Source of the DNA: Bacillota bacterium | GTDB taxonomy: Bacteria > Bacillota > Sulfobacillia > Sulfobacillales > JAIMBI01 | Assembly (NCBI GenBank): GCA_021846505.1 | Contig: JAJZWV010000034.1 | Span: 1 to 42,011 of the forward strand | Reading direction: 5' to 3' | Length of the DNA: 42,011 nucleotides | Part shown: positions 1 to 8,006 of the stretch, in pieces | Position numbering within the stretch: position 1 is the first letter of the stretch | How the letters are laid out: each line of letters begins with the position of its first letter | Program-made: the position numbers and the translations under genes | The notes under the pieces: model-generated | Seen by the model: the letters and a program-made list of their open reading frames with translations, nothing else | What the model was told of the DNA's origin: nothing | Database searches by the model: none

Positions 1-223
1 CCGGCCCGCCCTCCGCGTCATCCTGGCGGCCCTCGACCTCCCCGAGACCATTTTTACGACCGTGCCGGCCCGCGCCGCGCCGGCTTAAAATTCGCGTCGT
101 GCGCCCCGTCGACGTGCGGAAGACGTGTTTAAAGCCAATCGATAAATCGAGCGCGGCCATGGCAATGCCCACCCCGCTGAACAGCAGGCCCAGGCGGATG
201 CCGGTCCGGGTGCCGGTCCACAC
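1..223 (-). CDS. Short protein with one hydrophobic segment (partial, 3' end outside the window)
   Basis: A GTG start at 223 lies eight bases downstream of AAGGAGG on the minus strand. The first 45 codons have strong GC3 bias and read a short N-terminus, one hydrophobic stretch (LGLLFSGVGIAMAAL) and then basic residues, like a single-pass membrane protein. The frame has no stop before the window edge, but codon bias weakens after about position 90, where the opposite frame looks better. An unseen frameshift or a short overlap between convergent genes are both possible. No family recognised. Confidence 0.4.
   Translation of the reverse strand, partial: MWTGTRTGIRLGLLFSGVGIAMAALDLSIGFKHVFRTSTGRTTRILSRRGAGRHGRKNGLGEVEGRQDDAEGGP
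2..88 (+). CDS. C-terminal end of an unidentified protein (partial, 5' end outside the window)
   Basis: An open frame enters from the left edge and ends at TAA 86-88. It reads 28 residues, including the stretch VILAALDLPETIFTTV, and nearly every codon ends in G or C, as in the clear genes of this window. No family is recognisable from so few residues. It conflicts with an opposite-strand frame over the same bases that has a well-placed ribosome site at 223, so only one of the two may be real here, or the two genes converge and overlap at their 3' ends. Confidence 0.35.
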   Translation, partial: RPALRVILAALDLPETIFTTVPARAAPA

Positions 224-380
224 CAGCGTCGCCTCCTTCGTGTTGCACGCAGGCGGCCCATCTTCCCCTCGGCGCCCGGCGCCTCGATCCTACCATGCCG
301 CGCCGCGTCCTGACTGCAGCGGGGGAAACGGTTGGACACTGCCCAGCCCGCTGTGGCAGGATTTGCGGCGAGGCTAGTGA

Positions 381-1403
381 GTGGGTAGACGGAGTCCACA
401 GCAAGGAGGCCATACCATCACCGACAGCCAGTCCGGCACCTCCGGCGCCGGCCAGCCTGACCCGGCAGCCGGATCTCGCCATGGGCCCATTCCCGAGTGG
501 GCCGGCGCGTTTGGCCTGTGGGCAGCCGGCCGCCGCATCCTGTGGGTAGGGGCGGACCGCACCTTGGTTCCCTACGTGATGGCCGCCCTGGGCGCGGAAG
601 TCACGGTAGTGGACGACCGGGCGGGGCTGCTCGCCGATGCGGCCCAGCGCGTATCGCGGGCCGGGATGGCGTTTGACCTGGCGTCGCCCGCGGCGCTGCC
701 GCATCCCGCCGCCCACTTCGATGCGGTGGTGGTGGCGCGGCCCCAAGACGCCGAGCCTGGCGCTAAAGCGGAGTACGCCCGCGTGCTGGCGCCGGGCGGC
801 CGCTTGGTGTGGCTGGGCGCGAGCCCGGCGGATCCCGCCGCCGGGGGCTGGACTCACCGCACGGACGGCGGGGCGGGCGCCGACACCTGGACGGTTATGA
901 CCGAGGTGCCGGCCGAGCCCCCTGTTTGGCCGCCGGCTCCGTCGGCGCCGCAGTCAGCGCTGGACCAGCTGGCAGCGCAGCTGGCGGCCTCCCTGGAGGC
1001 GGCGGCCGGGTTCCAGCGTGAGGCGGAGCGGCTGGCCCGCGACAATGCGACGCTGGCGGCCGCCGCGGTCCGAGTGCGGCAGCTGGAGGAGGAGCGTCAG
1101 CGCTGGGCTGACACGGTGCGCACGCTCAAAGGCGCCGCTCGCCGGGTGGATGAGGCGGTGGCGCGCGCGGCGGCCGCGGAGGCCGAAAACGCGGCCGTCC
1201 GGGCGGAGAGCCGGGCGGTGTGGGCGGAGCATGAAGCGCTGGCGGCCCGGTCTGAGCGGCTGGCGGCCATCGAGGCGTCCCGGGCTTGGGCCCTGACGGC
1301 CCGCTACTGGCACGCGCTGGATCACTCGCCCGCGCGCGGGGTGCTGAAAGTGGCGCGGCGCTTAGTGCTTCTGGCGGCCAAGCGGCCCCCGGACCCAAAG
1401 TGA
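381..1403 (+). CDS. Methyltransferase-like protein with C-terminal coiled coil
   Basis: 340 residues from GTG 381, which has GAGG seven bases upstream. A stronger AAGGAGG at 403-409 instead points at ATC 417, so the true start is uncertain. Residues about 45-165 resemble a SAM-dependent methyltransferase fold: a first beta strand and loop (ILWVGADRTLVPYVM), an acidic end to strand two (VTVVDD), and the strand DAVVVARP followed by LAPGGRLVWLG. The glycine-rich motif I is degenerate, so catalysis is not assured. Residues about 190-300 are Ala/Glu/Arg-rich with heptad spacing, a long coiled coil, followed by a basic tail. The stop overlaps the GTG of the next gene (GTGA), so the two are translationally coupled. 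The likely role is to partner the glycosyltransferase in building or modifying a surface glycan. That is inference from context. Confidence 0.6.
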   Translation: MGRRSPQQGGHTITDSQSGTSGAGQPDPAAGSRHGPIPEWAGAFGLWAAGRRILWVGADRTLVPYVMAALGAEVTVVDDRAGLLADAAQRVSRAGMAFDLASPAALPHPAAHFDAVVVARPQDAEPGAKAEYARVLAPGGRLVWLGASPADPAAGGWTHRTDGGAGADTWTVMTEVPAEPPVWPPAPSAPQSALDQLAAQLAASLEAAAGFQREAERLARDNATLAAAAVRVRQLEEERQRWADTVRTLKGAARRVDEAVARAAAAEAENAAVRAESRAVWAEHEALAARSERLAAIEASRAWALTARYWHALDHSPARGVLKVARRLVLLAAKRPPDPK

Positions 1404-3493
1404 CCTTGAGGCTTTGGATGGCGACCCCCACGCTGGCGCCGGAGGGCGGCGGGCCCATTGGCACCTGCGCGTGGAGGACGGCCGGCGCGTGGGCTCGTGC
1501 CGGGCATGAAGTGACCGTGTTTGCGCCCGCGCCCCTGCACGGCGGCGGGTGCTCAGACAGGCTCGAGGTGGAGCCGCTCAGCCCAGGCCTGACACGCGTG
1601 CGCTGGGGGCCAGAGTATGTCGCCGACGCGCGCCGGCGCCTGGCCGGGCCCGCACTGGCCAGCTGGCAGTGTGCCGCGGCGGTGGCGGCGCGGCGCCAGG
1701 CGGTGGGCCCGCCGGATGCGCTGGAAGTGCAGGCGCATCAGGGCCTGGGCTACTTTCTGCTGATGCGCCAGCGCACCTTGGACCCGCTGCTGCAGGGGTT
1801 CCCCATCGGGGTGGCGGTGCATGCGCCGCCGTGGCTGGTGGATCCTCTCGACCAGGCTCCGATGTATCGGCTGCCGCGCTACTGGGCCGGAGAGATGGAG
1901 CGGGCCTCGCTGGCCGCGGCCGCCGGGGTGGTAGTGGCGAGCCAGCCGCTGCTGGACCAGCTGGCGCCGCTGGTGGCCGAGGTGCCCCGCCTGGTGGTGC
2001 CTCCGCCGCTGGCGGATGACGATGGGCCCCTGATCCCGCCTAGCGGCAGCGCCGCTGCGGTGCTGGCCGAGGGGACGCTGGCGCGCCACGCGGGGAGCTT
2101 GGATTTGCTGATGGCGATGCGTGTCCTGTGGGACGAAGGATGGGCCGTGCCGCTGGAGGTGCTGGGCGGCTCAGGCTGGCACCACCCCCAGCGGCAGAGC
2201 ATGCAGGCCTACTTGGAGCACGCATATCTGCCCTACGTGCAGCGGGGGCTGGTGCAATTTCGCGGCGAGACTTCGGGCGAAGCCGCAGCGGCCGTGGTGC
2301 AGGCCGCGGGCGTGGCGGTGGTTCCCGCGCTGCTGGACACCAATCCGTACGCGCTCCTAGGGGCGATGGCGCGCGGCCAAGTGGTGGTGGCCACCGACGG
2401 AGGCTTGGCCCGCGACCTCGTTCGGTCCGGCGACAACGGCATCCTGGTGCCCGCAGGGTCCCCTGGCGCCCTGGCCGACGGGATCCGCGCGGCGCTCACG
2501 ATGCCCGCTGGCCGGCGCCGGGCGATGGGGCAGCGGGCGGCCGTGTCCGCTCGGGCGGCGGCCGGCTCCGGCCGCGTGGCTGCCGCCAAGGCGGACTGGT
2601 ACCGCGAGCTGGCGGAGCGGGATCACCCCCGGCACTTTCCGTTTGTGGCCCCGGTGAGGCGCCGTGCCCCACCGCCCGCTGCTGCGCCGCGCCTCACGGC
2701 GGTGGTGCCTCACTACAACCTGGGGGAATACCTCGACGAGGCGATTCACAGCGTGTTGGCCAGCACCGTGGTGCCGGACGAAATCCTGGTGGTGGATGAC
2801 GACAGCTCGGATCCGGCCAGCATCGCGCGGCTGTACCACCTTCAGGCCCGCTACCCCCAGGTGGGGGTGGTGCGCGTGCCTCACGGCGGGCCGGCACCCA
2901 CCCGCAATGCCGGCGCTCGGCTGGCCCACGGACAGTTCGTGGCGTTCGTGGACGCCGACGACCGCGTGGATCCGCGCTACTTCGAGCGGGCGCTGGAGAT
3001 TTTCGCGGCGTACGACAACGTCAGCATGGTATGCGCTTGGGTGGCAGGCTGCGGCGCCCGTGAAGAGCTGTGGCCCACCTGGACCACGGGGTCGCCGTAT
3101 GCGCTCTTTCAAAATATATTTTCGTACTCGTCGATGGTGGTGCGCCGCGACGCGCTGCTGGCAGACGGCCTGGGCGATCCCACCTTTGTCCACGGGATGG
3201 AAGATTGGGAGGCGGGCGTGGGGCTCTTGCTGGCGGGCCACGGCGGGGTCGCGATTCCCGAGCCGCTGTATCAGTATCGGCTGCGGGCGGGATCTCGGTC
3301 CCGGGGCGCCAACCCCGCCCGGATGCTGGACCAGTACCGGCGCATCGTGGCCAAGCACCGTGTGGGGCTCACGCCGCATCTGCCGGTGCTGGCGGGGCTC
3401 CTGAACGCCAACGGCCCGCAGTATGGGGCCAACCACCCGACCGAGCCCGCGGCCTGGGTGCAGCAGGAGCTGGCTGAGTCAACCTTGGGCTGA
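1400..3493 (+). CDS. Two-domain glycosyltransferase: GT-B (GT4-like) fused to GT-A (GT2)
   Basis: 697 residues from GTG 1400, which overlaps the stop of the preceding gene. An in-frame ATG at 1418 is an alternative start. Residues about 1-420 form a GT4-like GT-B enzyme: a glycine-rich N-terminal loop (APEGGGPIG), a middle LEVLGGSGWH region, and a C-terminal half with NPYALLGAMARGQVVVATD, the usual acceptor/donor region. Residues about 432-690 are a classic GT2 domain opening with LTAVVPHYNLGEYLDEAI, then ILVVDDDSSD and the metal-binding DADD at about residue 518, and a MEDWE motif near 600. Such fusions usually add two sugars in succession to a polysaccharide, glycolipid or glycoprotein. No membrane segment is seen, so it is likely cytosolic or peripheral. 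Neighbours (methyltransferase-like gene, alpha-mannosidase) fit a glycan locus. Confidence 0.85.
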   Translation: MTLRLWMATPTLAPEGGGPIGTCAWRTAGAWARAGHEVTVFAPAPLHGGGCSDRLEVEPLSPGLTRVRWGPEYVADARRRLAGPALASWQCAAAVAARRQAVGPPDALEVQAHQGLGYFLLMRQRTLDPLLQGFPIGVAVHAPPWLVDPLDQAPMYRLPRYWAGEMERASLAAAAGVVVASQPLLDQLAPLVAEVPRLVVPPPLADDDGPLIPPSGSAAAVLAEGTLARHAGSLDLLMAMRVLWDEGWAVPLEVLGGSGWHHPQRQSMQAYLEHAYLPYVQRGLVQFRGETSGEAAAAVVQAAGVAVVPALLDTNPYALLGAMARGQVVVATDGGLARDLVRSGDNGILVPAGSPGALADGIRAALTMPAGRRRAMGQRAAVSARAAAGSGRVAAAKADWYRELAERDHPRHFPFVAPVRRRAPPPAAAPRLTAVVPHYNLGEYLDEAIHSVLASTVVPDEILVVDDDSSDPASIARLYHLQARYPQVGVVRVPHGGPAPTRNAGARLAHGQFVAFVDADDRVDPRYFERALEIFAAYDNVSMVCAWVAGCGAREELWPTWTTGSPYALFQNIFSYSSMVVRRDALLADGLGDPTFVHGMEDWEAGVGLLLAGHGGVAIPEPLYQYRLRAGSRSRGANPARMLDQYRRIVAKHRVGLTPHLPVLAGLLNANGPQYGANHPTEPAAWVQQELAESTLG

Positions 3494-3576
3494 GGCGGGC
3501 GCTGCCGAGAGACGTACATAGAAGCTTCGGGTGGCATCCAAGAACCCGACAGGCAGAGGGAAGGGGTGCCGAGAGG

Positions 3577-6500
3577 GTGGATCGCAGTTTTTGGCACGGG
3601 GTGCAGTTTTGGGTGGAGGCGCTGGACACTTGGTCAGTCGTGGAAGCCCTCCCTATTGAGGCGGTCCAAGTCCAGTATCACACGGCCCGCGGCGCACAAC
3701 CGCTGCGGCCGGTGGTGTGGGGCCAGGGCTGGGCGGAGCCCGATGCGGCCTGCGCTGTGCTGGAGGCGCGTCTCGAGGTGCCGCCGGGCGCCGTGCGGCT
3801 CGTGGTGGACGTGGATGGGGAGGCCCTGCTGCGCATCGATGGCGTGCCCGCATGGGGGGTCAATCCCAATCACCGGGAGGCCGATGTGTCCCGGGAAGCG
3901 GGGCGCAGCATCCACGTGGCGGTCGAGGTGGTGCCGCGCGGTGCTTTTGGCCGGCCCCTCAAAAATCCGCAGCTTCGCTCGATGGCGCTCCGCCAGATTG
4001 ACCCGGACATCGAGCGGGTGCGGTGGGACTTGGCCGTGCTGCGCGAGCTGGGGGTGCGGGCGGCCACGCCGCTGGCGGTGCGCAACTGGCTGGCGCCCCG
4101 CCTTCTGGAGGCCATCCGGCCGCTCATGCAGCTGCCGCCCGACCTGGCGGCTTGGGAAGCGCGCGAGCGGCGGCGCCCCGACGCATCCGTCGAGGCCAGC
4201 TTGTACCAGCGCCTCATTGCCCACCCCGGTGCGGTGGTGGGCCTCAACGCCGTGGACCGGGCGGCCCTCGCCCGCGCAGCGGCGGCCGCGGGGGAGCGGC
4301 TCCGGGCGCTGTCCGCCGAGCTGGCCGCCACGTGGCCCGCAGGCGTGGGCCGCCTGGTGGCCGTGGGCCACGCGCACATTGACCTGGCGTGGCTGTGGCC
4401 CATCGGGGAGACGCGCCGCAAGATCCTGCGCACCGTGGCCACCCAGGACCGGCTGCTGGACGCGTTTCCCGACTGGGGATATCTCATGTCCAGCCCGGAA
4501 ATGTGGCAGGGCGTGCAGGACACCGAGCCCGCGCTGTTTCGCCGCATGCAAGCGCAGCTGGGCGCGGGGCGCCTTCAGCCCGCCGGCGCCAGCTGGGTCG
4601 AGTGTGACGCCCAGCTGCCGTCGGCCGCCGCCGTCCTGCGCCACCTGCGGTATGCCGGCCGATATTTCACGGCTCAGGCGGGAGAGCGGCCGCGGGTAGC
4701 CTTTTTGCCCGACACGTTTGGGTTTGCCGGCGGCTGGCCGACGCTGCTGCGGCTGGCCGGAGTCGACATGATGGTGACCACCAAGCTGCTGTGGAACGAC
4801 ACCACCCGCTTTCCCTACACGGATTTTGTCTGGGTGGGGCCGGACGGCAGCCAGGTGGCGGTGCAGCTTTATGGCGGTGCTGCGGCCGGCTACAACGGCG
4901 ACGGCACGCTGGACGACCTGGACCGGGCGTGGGCCAACTACGAAGAGCGGGGCGGCACCGACCGGGTGCTGTACACGTTTGGGTTTGGCGATGGCGGCGG
5001 CGGCCCGACGCGAGAAATGCTGGAGCGGCTCACCCGCTACCGGGAGATGCCGCTGGTGCCCCGGGTGGAGTGGGGGCGGCTCGAGGACCTGATCCCGGAG
5101 GGCACGGCCCGGGCCCGCTGGCCCCAGCATCGCGGAGATCTGTATCTGGAGTATCACCGCGGCGTGTTTACCACCCAGACGGCCGTCAAGAGCGGCAACC
5201 GGCGCTGGGAAACCCGGCTGAATGCCGTCGAGGCGTGGTCCGCGCTGGCGGGAATCCCGGCCGGCGAACTGGAGGACGCCTGGCGCCGGGTGCTGCGCAA
5301 CCAGTTTCACGACATTCTGCCGGGGTCGTCGATTGCCGAGGTGTACCAGGACTGGCGGGAGGACATGGCGGCCGTGGAGGCAGTGGTAGAGGACCGCTGG
5401 GCCCACGTGATGGCGGCCCTTCCGGGCGGTGGCTCCGAGGCGGTGCTGGCCGTGGCCAACGCGGCGGGCGCCGCCGTGCCCCCGTCGCTCCAGGTGTTTT
5501 CCGCGCCGGGCCCGGTCGAGGTTTTCACCGACGGGGAGTGGCGGCCGGCGGCCGCCACTCATGATGGCCGCTGGGTGGTGCCGGTGCCGGGCCAGCCAGC
5601 TCTGTCGGTGGCGCGCTACGCGCTGCGGCCGGCGCGGGACGCCGCCGGCATGGCGCTTGGTGATGTGGCCCGCCAGGGAGACGCGGTGGTGGTGCCGCTG
5701 CCCGAGGGGCGCGTCGCCATTGGGCCAGAGGGTATTCGAAGCTTGGTGCACGGCGGCCGCGAGCTGGTGGCGGCCCCGTCAGGGATACGCGGCTATCTCG
5801 ATCATCCGGCGCACTACGATGCGTGGGAGCTGTCGCCGCAGTACCGCGAAACGCCCGTAGCCTGGCGCCACGATTCGGTGGCCGTCGCAGAGCACCATCC
5901 CTGGCGGACGGTGGTGCGGCTCATCCACCGGACCGGGGAGACGGTGGTGACCGAGTACGTGGCGGTGGACCGGCAGCACGGCCAGGTGTCCGCCGAGGTG
6001 GCGGCCGACGTGCGCGACCGGCACCTGGTGGTGCGATGGGAGCTCGAAACCACGCTGTCGGCCGCGGCCGTCGACGCGGAAGGCTTGTGGGGCATGTCGC
6101 GGCACCCCACCGTGCCCGAAGCCGAGAGCCAGCAGGCCGCCTTTGAGTGGGTGGCGCACCGGTTTGTGTCGCTGGCGGAAGCGCAGGTGGGGGTGGCCAT
6201 TGCCAACGACGGGCGCTATGGCCACTCGGCCGAGGGCGGCCGCCTCGGGGTGACGCTGTCCACCGCGCCGCTGTATCCCGATCCCGATGCGGACCACGTG
6301 CCCGCGCCCATACGCCTCCTGATTGTGCCCCACGGCGGCCGCTGGGCCACCCCGGCGGTGCATGGCGCCGCCCAGGCGTGGTCGCATGGGGTATCCGCGG
6401 TGGTGGCGGAAGGCACGCCCGGCCTGTACGCGCCGGTGGCGGGGCTGCCGGAGAATGTCGTGGTGCTCGGCCTGTGGCCGGGGTCGGACGACTCGGGCGA

Positions 6501-6723
6501 TTTGGTGCTGACCTTGGGCGAGGTGTATGGCATGCAAACCGAGGCGGTCGTGAGCTTGGGCCGCGGCACCGGCGCCGCCAGCGTCGACCCCATTTCCGAG
6601 GCGCCGGGCGGGAAGCTGGCGGTCGCCTGGGACCAAGGCCAGCAGGCTATGCGCGTGACCCTGCCCGCGTTTGGCATCGGGGTGGTGCGGTGGCAGGCCG
6701 CGCCGGCCGAAGCGGCCAAGTAA
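3577..6723 (+). CDS. Alpha-mannosidase, glycoside hydrolase family 38
   Basis: 1048 residues, full length for bacterial GH38, from GTG 3577 with GGGAAGGGG about eleven bases upstream. The catalytic domain shows the zinc-binding HAHIDLAWLW at about residue 264, the nucleophile motif FLPDTFGFAGG near 378 with its Asp in PDTFG, HRGVFTTQTAVK near 525 and FHDILPGSS near 577. The last 450 residues are the beta-rich GH38 C-terminal domains. It hydrolyses terminal alpha-mannosides with retention of configuration. No signal peptide is visible, so the enzyme should be cytoplasmic and act on imported or internal oligosaccharides. It is preceded by glycosyltransferase genes with an 83-base gap and followed by a terminator, so it closes the glycan block. 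Confidence 0.93.
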   Translation: MDRSFWHGVQFWVEALDTWSVVEALPIEAVQVQYHTARGAQPLRPVVWGQGWAEPDAACAVLEARLEVPPGAVRLVVDVDGEALLRIDGVPAWGVNPNHREADVSREAGRSIHVAVEVVPRGAFGRPLKNPQLRSMALRQIDPDIERVRWDLAVLRELGVRAATPLAVRNWLAPRLLEAIRPLMQLPPDLAAWEARERRRPDASVEASLYQRLIAHPGAVVGLNAVDRAALARAAAAAGERLRALSAELAATWPAGVGRLVAVGHAHIDLAWLWPIGETRRKILRTVATQDRLLDAFPDWGYLMSSPEMWQGVQDTEPALFRRMQAQLGAGRLQPAGASWVECDAQLPSAAAVLRHLRYAGRYFTAQAGERPRVAFLPDTFGFAGGWPTLLRLAGVDMMVTTKLLWNDTTRFPYTDFVWVGPDGSQVAVQLYGGAAAGYNGDGTLDDLDRAWANYEERGGTDRVLYTFGFGDGGGGPTREMLERLTRYREMPLVPRVEWGRLEDLIPEGTARARWPQHRGDLYLEYHRGVFTTQTAVKSGNRRWETRLNAVEAWSALAGIPAGELEDAWRRVLRNQFHDILPGSSIAEVYQDWREDMAAVEAVVEDRWAHVMAALPGGGSEAVLAVANAAGAAVPPSLQVFSAPGPVEVFTDGEWRPAAATHDGRWVVPVPGQPALSVARYALRPARDAAGMALGDVARQGDAVVVPLPEGRVAIGPEGIRSLVHGGRELVAAPSGIRGYLDHPAHYDAWELSPQYRETPVAWRHDSVAVAEHHPWRTVVRLIHRTGETVVTEYVAVDRQHGQVSAEVAADVRDRHLVVRWELETTLSAAAVDAEGLWGMSRHPTVPEAESQQAAFEWVAHRFVSLAEAQVGVAIANDGRYGHSAEGGRLGVTLSTAPLYPDPDADHVPAPIRLLIVPHGGRWATPAVHGAAQAWSHGVSAVVAEGTPGLYAPVAGLPENVVVLGLWPGSDDSGDLVLTLGEVYGMQTEAVVSLGRGTGAASVDPISEAPGGKLAVAWDQGQQAMRVTLPAFGIGVVRWQAAPAEAAK

Positions 6724-6778
6724 GGCAGGGACGGCTGACTTCGCCTCTCTCCGGGCATCGCGTCGCGTGTCCTTCGCC

Positions 6779-6806
6779 AAGCGGGCTGATCTCAGCCCCG
6801 CTTTTC
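6779..6806 (+). terminator. Rho-independent terminator after the alpha-mannosidase gene
   Basis: The inverted repeat AGCGGGCTGA / TCAGCCCCGCT, with one bulged base and a tight loop, is followed by TTTT. It lies 57 bases after the mannosidase stop and ahead of the ArsR gene. Confidence 0.65.
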
Positions 6807-6835
6807 CGCCGCCCTGACCATGGCGCCGCGAAAAC

Positions 6836-6864
6836 TTGACGGTCCGTAACACATCCGTTGCGAT
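6836..6864 (+). promoter_or_regulatory. Candidate promoter for the arsR-type gene (leaderless transcript)
   Basis: TTGACG at 6836-6841 and TGCGAT at 6859-6864 are separated by 17 bases. The expected transcription start falls at about 6871, right at GTG 6872, and no Shine-Dalgarno site precedes any possible start of the gene. This suggests a leaderless mRNA. The -10 box is weak (three of six bases). Confidence 0.4.
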
Positions 6865-6871
6865 TGCCCCC

Positions 6872-7201
6872 GTGCGAAGCACTATGGAGGCCATCGGGCA
6901 CCCGGCTCGGCGCCGGATTATTGACGAGCTGGCCCAGGGCGACCGGACGGCGGGTGAGCTGGCCGCCTTGTTCGCCATTAGCCGCCCTGGGGTGTCGCGG
7001 CATCTCAAGGTGCTGCGCCAGGCTCGGCTGGTCAGCCCGCGCCGCGAGGCGCAGCGCCAGGTGTACCGGCTGACTCCGGCGCCGCTGGCCGAGGTGGACG
7101 CATGGCTCGGCCGCTACCGGGACTGGTGGGCAGGGGCCCTGGATGCGCTGGAGGCGGAAGTTCGGCGGATGAATGAGCAGGGCGGAGGAGATGACCGATG
7201 A
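6872..7201 (+). CDS. ArsR-family winged-helix transcriptional regulator
   Basis: 109 residues from GTG 6872; ATG 6884 or an upstream TTG at 6836 are alternatives, and none has a ribosome site. The protein is a compact winged helix: GHPARRRIIDELAQ (helix 1), then GELAALFAISRPGVSRHLKVL, the recognition helix-turn-helix, then a wing with RREAQRQVYRLT. It lacks the CxC metal site of classical arsenic sensors, so it belongs to the subgroup that pairs with SRPBCC proteins. Its stop overlaps the ATG of the following SRPBCC gene (ATGA), a very common two-gene unit in which the regulator probably represses its own operon. Confidence 0.85.
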   Translation: MRSTMEAIGHPARRRIIDELAQGDRTAGELAALFAISRPGVSRHLKVLRQARLVSPRREAQRQVYRLTPAPLAEVDAWLGRYRDWWAGALDALEAEVRRMNEQGGGDDR

Positions 7202-7755
7202 GCGAGCCGTGGGGCCGCATTGACCGCGACGGGGATCAGCGCCGCGTGCACATGGAGCACGTGTATCCGTGTGAGCGGGACCGCTTGTGGGGGCTGGTGA
7301 CAGATCCCGCACAGTTGGGGCGGTGGTTTGCCCGAGTGGAGCTGTTGGATGGCGCATCCGAGCCGCCGCGGGTGGGGGCGAGGTATCACATCCAATTCGA
7401 TGACGCGGACCCCAGCGAACACACCACCGGATCGATATTGGCGTGCGCCGCCCCGAACTCGTTCACGCTGTCCTGGACGTTTCCCCTAGAGCCGCTGTCA
7501 CAACTGCGGGTGGAGTTGATTCCCGTGCCCGACGGCACGCGGCTGGTGCTGGACCACTACGGGCTGCCGCGGAGCCAAGCCGTCGGCTACGGCGCCGGAT
7601 GGCAGGCTTACCTTGAGCAGTTGGCCCAGGTAGCCGGGGCCCACAGGCAACACCAACCCTGCCCGACCCCGCTCAATGCGGATTGGGTCGCCCGATGGCG
7701 CCAGCTGATGCCCGCCTATGCCAGGGGCGATAAGGCTCTGGCGGCTGATCCCTAG
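7198..7755 (+). CDS. SRPBCC (AHSA1/START-like) domain protein
   Basis: 185 residues from ATG 7198, overlapping the ArsR stop by four bases. The N-terminal 150 residues follow the AHSA1 pattern: YPCERDRLWGLVTDPAQLGRWF, a beta-rich middle, and the strand SFTLSWTF before a helix containing GWQAYLEQL. The fold makes a hydrophobic ligand cavity; no catalytic motif is expected and the ligand is unknown. Co-transcription with the ArsR regulator suggests a stress or small-molecule response module. The C-terminal 35 residues are an extension with a short basic helix. Confidence 0.8.
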   Translation: MSEPWGRIDRDGDQRRVHMEHVYPCERDRLWGLVTDPAQLGRWFARVELLDGASEPPRVGARYHIQFDDADPSEHTTGSILACAAPNSFTLSWTFPLEPLSQLRVELIPVPDGTRLVLDHYGLPRSQAVGYGAGWQAYLEQLAQVAGAHRQHQPCPTPLNADWVARWRQLMPAYARGDKALAADP

Positions 7756-8006
7756 TCGCCCACAACCGAGCCGGAGGCGAGGGCGCGCAGAGATCCGGGG
7801 GTCTCTTGTCGCTGGAGATGGTTTCGCCAAAGCGTCCTCCGACTCCCAATCGGCGGCGGTCAACCCTGGCCGGCCGAGCCGCTGGCTTTTCCCACTAAGC
7901 CGCGTGCTCCAAGTGGGCTAAACTTGGGCGAGTGACCCGGTTCGGCCCCGGCTCACCCAGCTTTTATGTAGTTCCCGGCCGATTGCGCTCAAGGGGAGAA
8001 GGTGCC

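Noticed and set aside
3634-5751. Long open frame on the minus strand opposite the alpha-mannosidase gene
   Set aside because: It mirrors the high GC3 of the real gene, its product is Arg/His/Gly-rich without family motifs, and the plus strand carries all GH38 motifs.
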